41,513 nt of DNA from contig JAFLUX010000015.1 of the NCBI GenBank assembly GCA_022508605.1, positions 1-41,513 of the forward strand, written 5' to 3'. Shown in pieces: positions 16,146 through 23,140 of the stretch. The translations under genes were made by a program, and so were the position numbers. The DNA comes from Bacteroidales bacterium. GTDB taxonomy: Bacteria; Bacteroidota; Bacteroidia; Bacteroidales; UBA932. The stretch's first letter is position 1; the number at the start of each line of letters is the position of its first letter. The notes under the pieces are model-generated. The model worked only from the letters and a program-made list of their open reading frames with translations, was not told the origin of the DNA and did not search any database.

Positions 16146-18386
16146 ATGAAACGATTTTTAACTATAATCGCGCTCTGTTCCGTCACACTCGCATCCTGCA
16201 ACAAGGAGATTGAGGACAATGTGGCGAAAGCGGTGCTCGGCGATGTGTCGATACTCAACTTCGCCGCCAGCAACCCTTCACCGCAGACAGTCGAGGTCGT
16301 ATCCGACGGAGAATGGCATACCAACGCCCCTGACTGGATTACCGTGGATCCCACGACCGGAAGCGGCGTAACCACCGTCACCGTGACTGCAAGCAGCAAC
16401 ACCGATGCGAACGGAATGCTCGAGCCCAGAAAAGACACGCTCTTCATATCCGGCAACACGCTCGCCAGCCGTCTCATCATCTTGGTGAACCAGGAGGGCG
16501 ACTCCTACCGCAACGCAGAGCGCCTCACTCTCGACAAGGTGGCGGCCCTCGCGGACGGCAAGGCATTCATCCTGAACGAGGCCACCGTAGCGGCGGTCAC
16601 CTCCGCCGGCTTCATCGCCAACGGCAACGGTGCCAACGTATATTTCAAGAGCAGCGTCGCCGTAAAGGTCGGAGACAAGATTTCCGCAAAGGGAATCAAG
16701 GGCAGCTCCAACGGAGTCCCTGTGGTGAGCCAGACCGACGAGTGCACCGTGACCGCCTCCGGCTCGTACACCTACCCCGAGGCCATAGCGCTCAACGAGG
16801 TCATAGCCGGCTACAAGGCTGAAGTGATAGACTACGCTACCGCATCCGGAATAGTGAGCGGGGGCAATCTCTCCGTCACCGTGAACGAGGTGGAATACTC
16901 CTTAAAGCCGGTGGACACTCCGGCAGAACTCAGCCTTTCCTCGCTCAACGGCAACAAGGTCGATCTTACCGGTTATACCCTCGGCCTGATAGGAGTCAAC
17001 CAGTTCGGATTCGTCATCACCGAAATACGCGACAACGGTCCTTCAGTGGTGCCTCGTCCCGACAAGCTGCTCCACGCCAAGTGGAGGTTCACGACCAGCA
17101 AGCTGGTTGAATATGCCGACCTGTTCGGCGGCACTGCCGGCGTAGTGGATCTCGCCGAAGGTTTCGGCGGCATGTATGTGCCCTCGAATGCCGAAGGCAA
17201 CGGTAAGATCGAGTACTACCAGGTGGACAAGAGCGGAACGACTCCTACCAGCGGCAATCCCAAGCGTATCATCGGAGGTACGGGACATCCGTATGTGACC
17301 GGTGCATGGCCGGGAGACTACTGGCTGTTCTCCGCTACCGACAACTATGAATATCCCGCCGGAACCACTCTCCACATCAAGTTCCTCACCAGGAACTCCG
17401 CAACCGGACAGAAGTACTGGATGCTGGAGTACTTCGACGGCAACGAGTGGAAGCCCGCAGAGGATTACCCTGTGGAGGTCGAGTCCGAGACGGGCAACAA
17501 CGTACAGTACAACTTCATCGAGCCCACTGCGAACGTGGCCGTGGAGTGCTACTGGAAGCTGGCCGCACCCTGCCGCGAACCCATGTTCCGCATGCGCTGC
17601 GTGGCCAACTGGCAGTGCAACGGCAACGGAGCGCTTGCCAACCCCAACGGAGGAACCACCCGTATAGCCGACAACGATGATGACGGCGATGATGAAGGTC
17701 CTGTGTTCGAGGTCACCGATGCTCCGGCAGGCGGTGGCGGTGGCGGTTCATCATCCGGCGTGACCGTATTCGAAGACGACTTCGAGTGGGTGGCCCCGTG
17801 GGCATCCGCAGCCAATGCCGGCGATGCCGTGGCCACCAATAATCCAAGCACGACAGCACCCAACGTGTTCACCGCAGCGGCCTGCGCGGGCTTCCTCGAG
17901 GAAGCAGCGGCAAGGGGATACACCTACTTCTGGGGGCCTACCACAGACGGAGGATGGTCCGAGTCTCTCGGCGACGACAACCCCAAGGTCCTGTACCTGC
18001 AGAGCAACTACCTGAAGTTCGGCAAGTCCGACGTGAGCGCAGGTATCAAACTGCCCGCACTCTCCAGAATCAGCGGCACTTCAGACATAGAGCTTAGCTT
18101 TGACTGGTGCTGGCAGGTAACCGGCGCTTTCAAGCCCGACCTGATGACCCTTGCAATCGTTGTTGAAGGCTCCGGCAGCTACAACGGCGGAGAAATCGAG
18201 TCCGGCCAGTCCAAGGTGGACGGCGAGAGCAAAATCGAGTGGCAGCATGCTACCGTCACCATCAGCGGAGCAAGCAGCAATACACGCATCTCCATCAGCC
18301 CCGCCAATGCCGATCCCAAGATTTCCAATCCCGAAAGAGGCCAGAACCGCTGGTATCTCGACAACATCAAGATAGTTACGAAGTAA
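16146..18386 (+). CDS. BACON-domain multi-module surface lipoprotein
   Basis: The 746-residue lipoprotein (signal ending LASC, Cys18) begins with a BACON domain at about 35-110 (SDGEWHTNAPDWITVDPTTG is its core). Next comes a module of about 120-285 that looks OB-fold-like and resembles DUF5689-type repeats. A beta-rich module follows at about 300-510, then an acidic stretch (DNDDDGDDEGP) and a poly-glycine linker, and finally a jelly-roll-like C-terminal domain (about 540-746) that may bind glycan. No catalytic motif is recognisable. As the last gene of the operon it fits the SusE/SusF position, a surface glycan-binding accessory. BACON is known from carbohydrate-active and surface proteins of Bacteroidota; the ligand is unknown. 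Confidence 0.8.
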   Translation: MKRFLTIIALCSVTLASCNKEIEDNVAKAVLGDVSILNFAASNPSPQTVEVVSDGEWHTNAPDWITVDPTTGSGVTTVTVTASSNTDANGMLEPRKDTLFISGNTLASRLIILVNQEGDSYRNAERLTLDKVAALADGKAFILNEATVAAVTSAGFIANGNGANVYFKSSVAVKVGDKISAKGIKGSSNGVPVVSQTDECTVTASGSYTYPEAIALNEVIAGYKAEVIDYATASGIVSGGNLSVTVNEVEYSLKPVDTPAELSLSSLNGNKVDLTGYTLGLIGVNQFGFVITEIRDNGPSVVPRPDKLLHAKWRFTTSKLVEYADLFGGTAGVVDLAEGFGGMYVPSNAEGNGKIEYYQVDKSGTTPTSGNPKRIIGGTGHPYVTGAWPGDYWLFSATDNYEYPAGTTLHIKFLTRNSATGQKYWMLEYFDGNEWKPAEDYPVEVESETGNNVQYNFIEPTANVAVECYWKLAAPCREPMFRMRCVANWQCNGNGALANPNGGTTRIADNDDDGDDEGPVFEVTDAPAGGGGGGSSSGVTVFEDDFEWVAPWASAANAGDAVATNNPSTTAPNVFTAAACAGFLEEAAARGYTYFWGPTTDGGWSESLGDDNPKVLYLQSNYLKFGKSDVSAGIKLPALSRISGTSDIELSFDWCWQVTGAFKPDLMTLAIVVEGSGSYNGGEIESGQSKVDGESKIEWQHATVTISGASSNTRISISPANADPKISNPERGQNRWYLDNIKIVTK

Positions 18387-18404
18387 CATTGACTCGGTAA
18401 ATGC

Positions 18405-18445
18405 AAAAGACCGGCCCGTAAAAGGGTCGGTCTTTCGTTTTTAAA
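18405..18445. terminator. Strong, probably bidirectional intrinsic terminator
   Basis: AAAGACCGGCCC (18406-18417) pairs with GGGTCGGTCTTT (18424-18435) over 12 bp with one G-U pair and a six-base loop. On the plus strand it is followed by CGTTTTTAAAT and ends the SusC/D operon. On the minus strand it is followed by TTTTGCATTT and would end a transcript coming from the zapA side. Confidence 0.85.
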
Positions 18446-18602
18446 TAAGCCGCCTGCCGAATCGTCGGAAAAATTCCAGCGTGAAAGATTTGGGTGCCGG
18501 GCCGTGTCTGGGATCCCGTCGTGCGGGCCTGCCATCACCGGTCCGAGCCTGCCCGGTTCATAAAGAACTTGTTGTTTTCAGATCTTGGGCAAGGCGGCTT
18601 AA
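18441..18602 (-). ncRNA. Structured RNA candidate downstream of zapA, 6S-like
   Basis: On the minus strand the interval starts AAGCCGCCTTGCC (18600-18588) and ends GGCAGGCGGCTT (18458-18447). The two ends pair over 12 bp with one bulge, so they close a domain of about 155 nt. Inside are two A/U-rich, mostly unpaired arms, an inner stem CCGGGC/GCCCGG and an apical hairpin CCCG-CACGA-CGGG. This closing stem, central bubble and apical stem layout is that of 6S RNA, and ssrS lies next to zapA in many proteobacteria. A near-consensus -7 box TATCTTTC (18627-18620) overlaps the end of zapA, and the terminator follows. No usable ORF fits here. A 6S identity is inference from architecture and position. 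Confidence 0.5.
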
Positions 18603-18606
18603 AGGT

Positions 18607-18891
18607 CTATTTCAATCCGGAAAGATACGTTTCCAGCCCATCCTGCAGGGCCTTGGCCTCTTCGCCGAGGGCCTGCATCTTTTTCTGGCACGCGATGCGG
18701 TTCACTGTTTCATTGAGCGTGACTATGATGAGCTTGTCAAGCGTATTCTTGCCAGGATACTTGGCGTCATAGGAGGCGAACTTGCGGTTGATTTCCTCGG
18801 CCGCGGTGCGCATCGTCTCCTCCATTTCCGGAGAAGACGCAACCATCGGATATTCGATGCCGGCTATCTTGAGTTTTATGTTCTGTGCCAT
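18607..18891 (-). CDS. zapA: Cell division protein ZapA
   Basis: This 94-residue protein has the ZapA pattern: an N-terminal beta-hairpin domain with IKLKIAGIEYPMVASSPEMEE, the AAEEINRKF helix, the LDKLIIVTLNETVNRIACQ helix, and a C-terminal coiled coil. ZapA binds FtsZ in the cytoplasm and promotes bundling of protofilaments at the division ring. It begins 1 bp after the stop of the coiled-coil gene at 18893, so the two are co-transcribed, and a probable structured RNA follows its TAG stop. Length is normal for the family in Bacteroidota. Confidence 0.9.
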   Translation of the reverse strand: MAQNIKLKIAGIEYPMVASSPEMEETMRTAAEEINRKFASYDAKYPGKNTLDKLIIVTLNETVNRIACQKKMQALGEEAKALQDGLETYLSGLK

Positions 18892-18892
18892 A

Positions 18893-19162
18893 TCACTTTT
18901 CCAAAAGCCTGATGCAACGGTCTATTTCCCGTATGAGCCTGCCTATGCGCTCCCGGGCGAGCTGGGGGTCTCCCGCCCCCGAAAAGGCATACTGAAGTTT
19001 GAGATTGTCTATCTGGGCATCCAGTTCCGCCGCATCCTCGCGGCAGGCGGCAAGTTCGCTGCGGCTGCGCTCCAACTCTTCCGCAAGTGAGTCCGCACGC
19101 TGCCTTTCCTTTTCATACAAAGCTATCAGCTTCTCGATACTGGTCCTGACATCTTCAAGCAT
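18893..19162 (-). CDS. ZapB-like small coiled-coil protein
   Basis: The 89-residue protein is predicted to be almost entirely helical, with heptad-like repeats through residues 5-55 (EKERQRADSLAEELERSRSE) and a conserved-looking C-terminal helix (ARERIGRLIREIDRCIRLLEK). It has no enzymatic motif. Small coiled-coil genes of this kind commonly sit directly upstream of zapA in Bacteroidota, and an analogous role to ZapB as a ZapA partner at the septum is inferred from that position. A perfect -7 box (19168-19175) gives it its own promoter separate from the polysaccharide operon. Confidence 0.65.
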   Translation of the reverse strand: MLEDVRTSIEKLIALYEKERQRADSLAEELERSRSELAACREDAAELDAQIDNLKLQYAFSGAGDPQLARERIGRLIREIDRCIRLLEK

Positions 19163-19167
19163 CTTTA

Positions 19168-19175
19168 CAAAGATA
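19168..19175 (-). promoter_or_regulatory. -7 promoter element of the coiled-coil/zapA operon
   Basis: On the minus strand this reads TATCTTTG, an exact TAnnTTTG match. It lies between the heptose gene stop at 19180 and the ATG at 19162, implying a leader of only a few bases. No clear -33 element is seen. Confidence 0.5.
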
Positions 19176-19179
19176 AGGA

Positions 19180-20364
19180 TTAATTTTCAATAAATCTGAA
19201 TGCGATTCCGCAATTTCTTGCGAATGCCGAATCCGATTCGCTGTCGCCCAGCATGATGCAGCCGGCGGGATTGACTTCCGGATGTTCGGCGAGTATTTCA
19301 TCGAACATGCCGCGGTGCGGCTTGCGCCTCGGGTCATCGTCGCTTGCAGCCGTGCAGCAGTATATCCCGTCTATCCGTCCTCCGCAGGCGAGTATTTCCG
19401 AGAGCATGGAGCGGTGCACGGCATCCAAGGCCTCCCGGCTCATGACTCCCCTGCCAACTCCCCTTTGATTCGTGACTATGAATATGCGGCGGAATACGGA
19501 GGACGCCGACTTCAGGGCCTCCCGCACTCCGGGCAGCCATTCGAATTCGCTGTAATCCTTTACGTAGTCTCCGGGAATCAGGCGGTTTATCACACCGTCC
19601 CTGTCGAGCAGCAGGGTGTCGAAGCCATCGAGCGAACGCAAGGCCCGGGAGAGGTCGTATCTGCAGGAGAGCAGGCACGGGGCGGCATCGGCACGGGAAT
19701 AATCCTCCGGGATGCCTATGTCTATGAAATAGCCGTCCTGCACCAGTCCCGCCACCTTCCCGCGCCGGCACTGCGCATCCAGTACTTCCGTCTCGAAGGA
19801 GAACTTCTCAGGCATCCCGCTGAAGATGTCCGAAGAAAGGTCCAAGGCATAGATGCCGCCGTTGACAAGGCCCTTCTTTTTCGGCCGTTTTTCGTGGAAT
19901 GCGGTGACGGTTCCGTCCTCGGAGAGCTCCGCGGTGCCGTACCTGTCGAAGTCGGTCATGGGCTTGAGAGCCACCGCCACCGATGCCGCTCCGGAGTGCA
20001 AGGCATGCCGCAGGGCATTCAGGTCGGCGTCGAAGAAAGTGTCGCCGTTGAGCACTATGAGTTCTGAGGAAGAAGCAAACGATGCGGCCATCCTTATGCC
20101 GCCTCCCGTGCCGAGCGGCTGTTCTTCCTCGGCGAATACGAATTCGAAGGGATAGTCGGAGACGTGGGCGGAAATCCAGTCCTTTATTACTTCCCTCTTG
20201 TAGCCCACGCTGAGTATTACGCGGGTCACCGCGTAGCCCCGAAGCTGTTCCAGCAGATAGTACAGGAAAGGTCTCCCGCCTACCGGGGCCATACACTTCG
20301 GAACATCGCTTACCACGGAGCGGAGCCTGGTGCCGAGTCCCCCGGCCAGAATTGCTGCTTCCAT
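19180..20364 (-). CDS. Bifunctional HddC-GmhB: heptose-1-phosphate guanylyltransferase fused to heptose-bisphosphate phosphatase
   Basis: The 394-residue protein is a two-enzyme fusion. Residues about 1-230 form a nucleotidyltransferase of the HddC type (LAGGLGTRLRSVVSDVPKCM at the N-terminus, PLGTGGGIR, LNGDTF with the metal-binding Asp, and NGGIYAL). Residues about 248-394 form a HAD-IIIA phosphatase of the GmhB type (nucleophile DRDG at 254-257, IVTNQRGVGRG, RKP, GDSESDS). GmhB removes the 7-phosphate from heptose 1,7-bisphosphate and HddC then attaches GMP, giving GDP-D-glycero-D-manno-heptose, so consecutive steps are joined. The zinc loop of canonical GmhB is degenerate: the region at about 336-349 reads CCTAASDDDPRRKP. 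Last gene of the cluster, 11 bp after gmhA. Confidence 0.88.
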   Translation of the reverse strand: MEAAILAGGLGTRLRSVVSDVPKCMAPVGGRPFLYYLLEQLRGYAVTRVILSVGYKREVIKDWISAHVSDYPFEFVFAEEEQPLGTGGGIRMAASFASSSELIVLNGDTFFDADLNALRHALHSGAASVAVALKPMTDFDRYGTAELSEDGTVTAFHEKRPKKKGLVNGGIYALDLSSDIFSGMPEKFSFETEVLDAQCRRGKVAGLVQDGYFIDIGIPEDYSRADAAPCLLSCRYDLSRALRSLDGFDTLLLDRDGVINRLIPGDYVKDYSEFEWLPGVREALKSASSVFRRIFIVTNQRGVGRGVMSREALDAVHRSMLSEILACGGRIDGIYCCTAASDDDPRRKPHRGMFDEILAEHPEVNPAGCIMLGDSESDSAFARNCGIAFRFIEN

Positions 20365-20375
20365 ATGAATGTCCG

Positions 20376-21026
20376 TCAGATATTCTCTCCGAAGAAATGC
20401 TTCTCAAGCATCATGCACAGGCAGTGGTAGACCGGAAGATGCAATTCCTGCACTTCATAAGTCCCGTTCCCGGGCACCTTGATGCACTCATCGCAGAAGT
20501 CTCCGAGCCGGCCCCCGCCTTGTCCAGTGAGACCGATGGTCTTCATGCCCCTTGCCTTGGCGGCGACTGCCGCATACAGGACGTTCATGCTGTTTCCGGA
20601 TGTGCTTATGCCCAAGAAAACATCCCCCGGACGGCCATAGCCGTTCACCTGCTGAGCAAAGCCGAGCAGAGGGTCGCAGTCGTTCATGAATGCGGTGCTG
20701 AGAGCGAAATGCCCGTCCAGGGCCAGGGCCGGCAGCGCCCCCTGCAACTTGTCCCTCAGCACGGAGCCGATTGCGGGGTCGCAGGATACGAGGGCGTCGG
20801 CATAGCCCTCCGGCAGGGACCTGGGCATTACGAAACTCTTCATCAGTTCCCCCACTATGTGTTCGGCATCGGCGGCACTGCCCCCGTTGCCGGCTATCAG
20901 CAGTTTGCCCCCTTCGGCGTAGGAGTGCGCCATTATTTCAGCGGCGCGCCATATCTGCTCCCGGCATGCCGCAAGCCCGGGATAGCGCAGCAGAAGATTG
21001 TCAAGTACCAGTTTCATTTCTGACAT
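20376..21026 (-). CDS. gmhA: Sedoheptulose-7-phosphate isomerase GmhA
   Basis: This 216-residue protein is a single SIS-domain enzyme with the GmhA signature GNGGSAADAEHIVGELMKSF at about residues 46-65 and the GISTSGNSMNVLYA phosphosugar-binding loop near 138. It converts sedoheptulose 7-phosphate to D-glycero-D-manno-heptose 7-phosphate, the committed step of bacterial heptose synthesis, in the cytoplasm. The closing segment ELHLPVYHCLCMMLEKHFF is a usual GmhA terminus. It overlaps the end of hddA by 13 bp and precedes the fused hddC-gmhB, so all steps are encoded side by side. Confidence 0.93.
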   Translation of the reverse strand: MSEMKLVLDNLLLRYPGLAACREQIWRAAEIMAHSYAEGGKLLIAGNGGSAADAEHIVGELMKSFVMPRSLPEGYADALVSCDPAIGSVLRDKLQGALPALALDGHFALSTAFMNDCDPLLGFAQQVNGYGRPGDVFLGISTSGNSMNVLYAAVAAKARGMKTIGLTGQGGGRLGDFCDECIKVPGNGTYEVQELHLPVYHCLCMMLEKHFFGENI

Positions 21027-22060
21027 TTATCCGTTTCGTATATTTTCCATCCGTGCGCCCCGCCGTCGGTAAAAAGGAACGGCAGCACGAATCCGTCCAG
21101 CCCTTTCAGGGCCTCCTCCACCCTTTTCTTGTCGACGGGATCCACGAAGAAGATGATGAATCCCCCGCCTCCAGCGCCGCTCACCTTTCCGGCCTTGGCC
21201 CCGGCCGCGCATGCCACATCGAAGGCCTGTTGTATGACGGCATTGGTGATGCCGCTGGCCATCTTCTTCTTGTTTTCCCAACTGCTGCCGAGTATTCTCG
21301 AAAACTCCGCCATGTCGCCCCTGAGCAGGGCCGCCTTCATGTCCACGGCGCTCTGCTTTATCAGGTGCATGGCGGCGATGGCCTCCTCATTGCCGGAAGC
21401 GGTATTGGCCCTCTGTTCGTCTATAATCCTTGCGCTGCTGCGCGACTTGCCGGTGAAGTAGAGCAGCAGGCTCGATTCAAGCTCGTCGCATATCCAGCGC
21501 TTGACCTTGAGCGGATTGACTATTACACGGTCGTCACTGAGAAATTCTATGAAATTGAAGCCGCCGAATGCTGCCGCATACTGGTCCTGCTTGCCGCCGG
21601 AAAGGCCGAGGTCCAGGCGTTCTGTCTCATAGGCCAGTCGCGCAATCTCATAATCGCCGAGCGGCAGCGAGAGCCATTCCGCAAAGGCTTTGAGTATGCA
21701 CACCACCATGGTGCTCGAGGTGCCGAGCCCGGATCCTGCGGGCGCGTCGTTGTATGTGGTGATGCGAAATGCGCGCGGCACCGGCCCGAAGTCTCTCATG
21801 ACCCTGTTGTAGACGCCCTTTATAAGTTCCGCCCCTCCGGACAGGGGAAGTTCTCCGCACACGGGATAAACGCAATTGCAGCCGGAGTCCAGTGAGACTA
21901 TGCTGATGCACCCGTCATCGGTTTCTTCTATGGTGCAATAGGCGTAGAGGCTGATCGTGGCGTTGAGCACCAGTCCGCCGTATGTCTCGCTGTAGGGAGA
22001 CACATCGCTTCCCCCGCCGGCGAGTCCGAGCCTCAGCGGGGCCTTGCTCCTTACTATCAT
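21014..22060 (-). CDS. hddA: D-glycero-D-manno-heptose 7-phosphate kinase HddA
   Basis: This 348-residue protein is a GHMP-family kinase. Its N-terminus (SKAPLRLGLAGGGSDVSPY) is characteristic of HddA and related sugar kinases, the ATP loop reads APAGSGLGTSS at about 114-124, and the C-terminal motif GAKAGKVSGAGGGGFIIFF is the third GHMP motif. In the GDP-heptose route HddA phosphorylates C1 of the 7-phosphate to give the alpha-1,7-bisphosphate. HldE-type ADP-heptose synthesis uses a ribokinase-fold enzyme instead, so HddA marks the GDP pathway. It overlaps the upstream nucleotidyltransferase gene by 4 bp (ATGA). A fucokinase-like activity is an alternative for GHMP kinases, but the gmhA neighbour argues against it. 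Confidence 0.88.
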   Translation of the reverse strand: MIVRSKAPLRLGLAGGGSDVSPYSETYGGLVLNATISLYAYCTIEETDDGCISIVSLDSGCNCVYPVCGELPLSGGAELIKGVYNRVMRDFGPVPRAFRITTYNDAPAGSGLGTSSTMVVCILKAFAEWLSLPLGDYEIARLAYETERLDLGLSGGKQDQYAAAFGGFNFIEFLSDDRVIVNPLKVKRWICDELESSLLLYFTGKSRSSARIIDEQRANTASGNEEAIAAMHLIKQSAVDMKAALLRGDMAEFSRILGSSWENKKKMASGITNAVIQQAFDVACAAGAKAGKVSGAGGGGFIIFFVDPVDKKRVEEALKGLDGFVLPFLFTDGGAHGWKIYETDKCQK

Positions 22061-23139
22061 CTTCCTTTATATAAATAATTGTGTCTTTTTCTCCAGAAAT
22101 ATTGCCAGCACATATAGAAGGGCATCCAAAGCACCTCCGACGGATAGTGCAGCAGATAGCGCATGCCCCTCGACACCTTCCGCCTGCCGTGGGCGACGAC
22201 GCCCTCGTCCTCGCCGTGGGAGTTGCGCGGGTCGCAGCGTCCGAAGTTTCCCGAACGCATTATCTCGTCGAGCAGGAACGCCCCTCCCGCAGGGTCGGGA
22301 GGACAAAGGAGCAGGGCCTCATCCATGTCCAGGACGGCCCTCATCACATACATCACGGAAGCTGCGAAACTGTCCATATGCAGATACTTCAAGTCCGAGG
22401 CCGCCGCAGCCCGGCTTGCTGAGTCAAGATGTCTGAGGACATAGAAATAGTCTATCAGCTGGCGCAGCCCTATCCCCTCTTCGAGTACATGGCGGTAGAT
22501 ATGGATTAGCATGTACACCGCATCGAAACGCAGGGTGGGCACGCAAAAGCCCAAACCCTCATCGAAATGCGAGAACTGCTCCCCGGCATTTTTGGCGAAC
22601 CATCTCTGCAAGCGGCGGTTGCCAAACGGAGAATTCATCCATGACGGGGTGAAATGCACCTCCACTCCGGTGTCTTTCAGCATCCTGACATCGCAATGGT
22701 GATACACTGTCTTGTGCACGGGGAATCTTTGCTTGAGAAAAGCCACCACCGCATCCCTGTCGCCTTCCAGCCATATGTCTATATCGCCGCTGTGGCGCAA
22801 GCCGGCATCGGGATAAAGACGAGCGGCAGCCTGCCCCTTGAGTATGCACGAACGGTATCCGTGTTCGGCAAAACGCTCGCTTATCCGCCTGCATGCCTCT
22901 TTCTGGGACTCGTTGCGCTCCCTTATCTTCTCTGCGGCCATCGCCCAGCGCGAGTAGACGCTGAGCGGTATTTCCACAGTGTCGTGAAGTCCGTCCACGA
23001 CAGGAAAGGAAAAACCGAGCAGATTGTGTTCCGCTGCGGATGTGAAAAGGGCTTCCCATGCCCCGCGGTCCGGGGGGAGCTCGGAAAAACTCTCCTGAAC
23101 GCCCGCGGCCATGCGTATCAGCTCGAAAAATGTATTCAT
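22057..23139 (-). CDS. Uncharacterised nucleotidyltransferase-family protein (PF14907 type)
   Basis: The 360-residue protein has a polymerase-beta-like nucleotidyltransferase core: CILKGQAAARLYPD at about 97-110, then SGDIDIWLEG (about 116-125) with the two metal-binding Asp, and a later GVEVHFTPSWM strand that supplies the third acidic residue. The helical C-terminal half (LIHIYRHVLEEGIGLRQLIDYFYV) is typical of the NTP_transf_5 family. Members are common in polysaccharide and peptide-modification clusters, but no reaction is established to my knowledge. It sits between wcaJ-like and hddA with 1-bp spacing and 4-bp overlap, so it is part of the operon. Role inferred as modification of the polymer or a precursor. 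Confidence 0.75.
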   Translation of the reverse strand: MNTFFELIRMAAGVQESFSELPPDRGAWEALFTSAAEHNLLGFSFPVVDGLHDTVEIPLSVYSRWAMAAEKIRERNESQKEACRRISERFAEHGYRSCILKGQAAARLYPDAGLRHSGDIDIWLEGDRDAVVAFLKQRFPVHKTVYHHCDVRMLKDTGVEVHFTPSWMNSPFGNRRLQRWFAKNAGEQFSHFDEGLGFCVPTLRFDAVYMLIHIYRHVLEEGIGLRQLIDYFYVLRHLDSASRAAAASDLKYLHMDSFAASVMYVMRAVLDMDEALLLCPPDPAGGAFLLDEIMRSGNFGRCDPRNSHGEDEGVVAHGRRKVSRGMRYLLHYPSEVLWMPFYMCWQYFWRKRHNYLYKGR

Positions 23140-23140
23140 C

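Noticed and set aside
18481..18912. 143-codon plus-strand frame across the RNA candidate and zapA
   Set aside because: It lies opposite zapA and the structured RNA, has no start context, and its product looks like a translated antisense strand.
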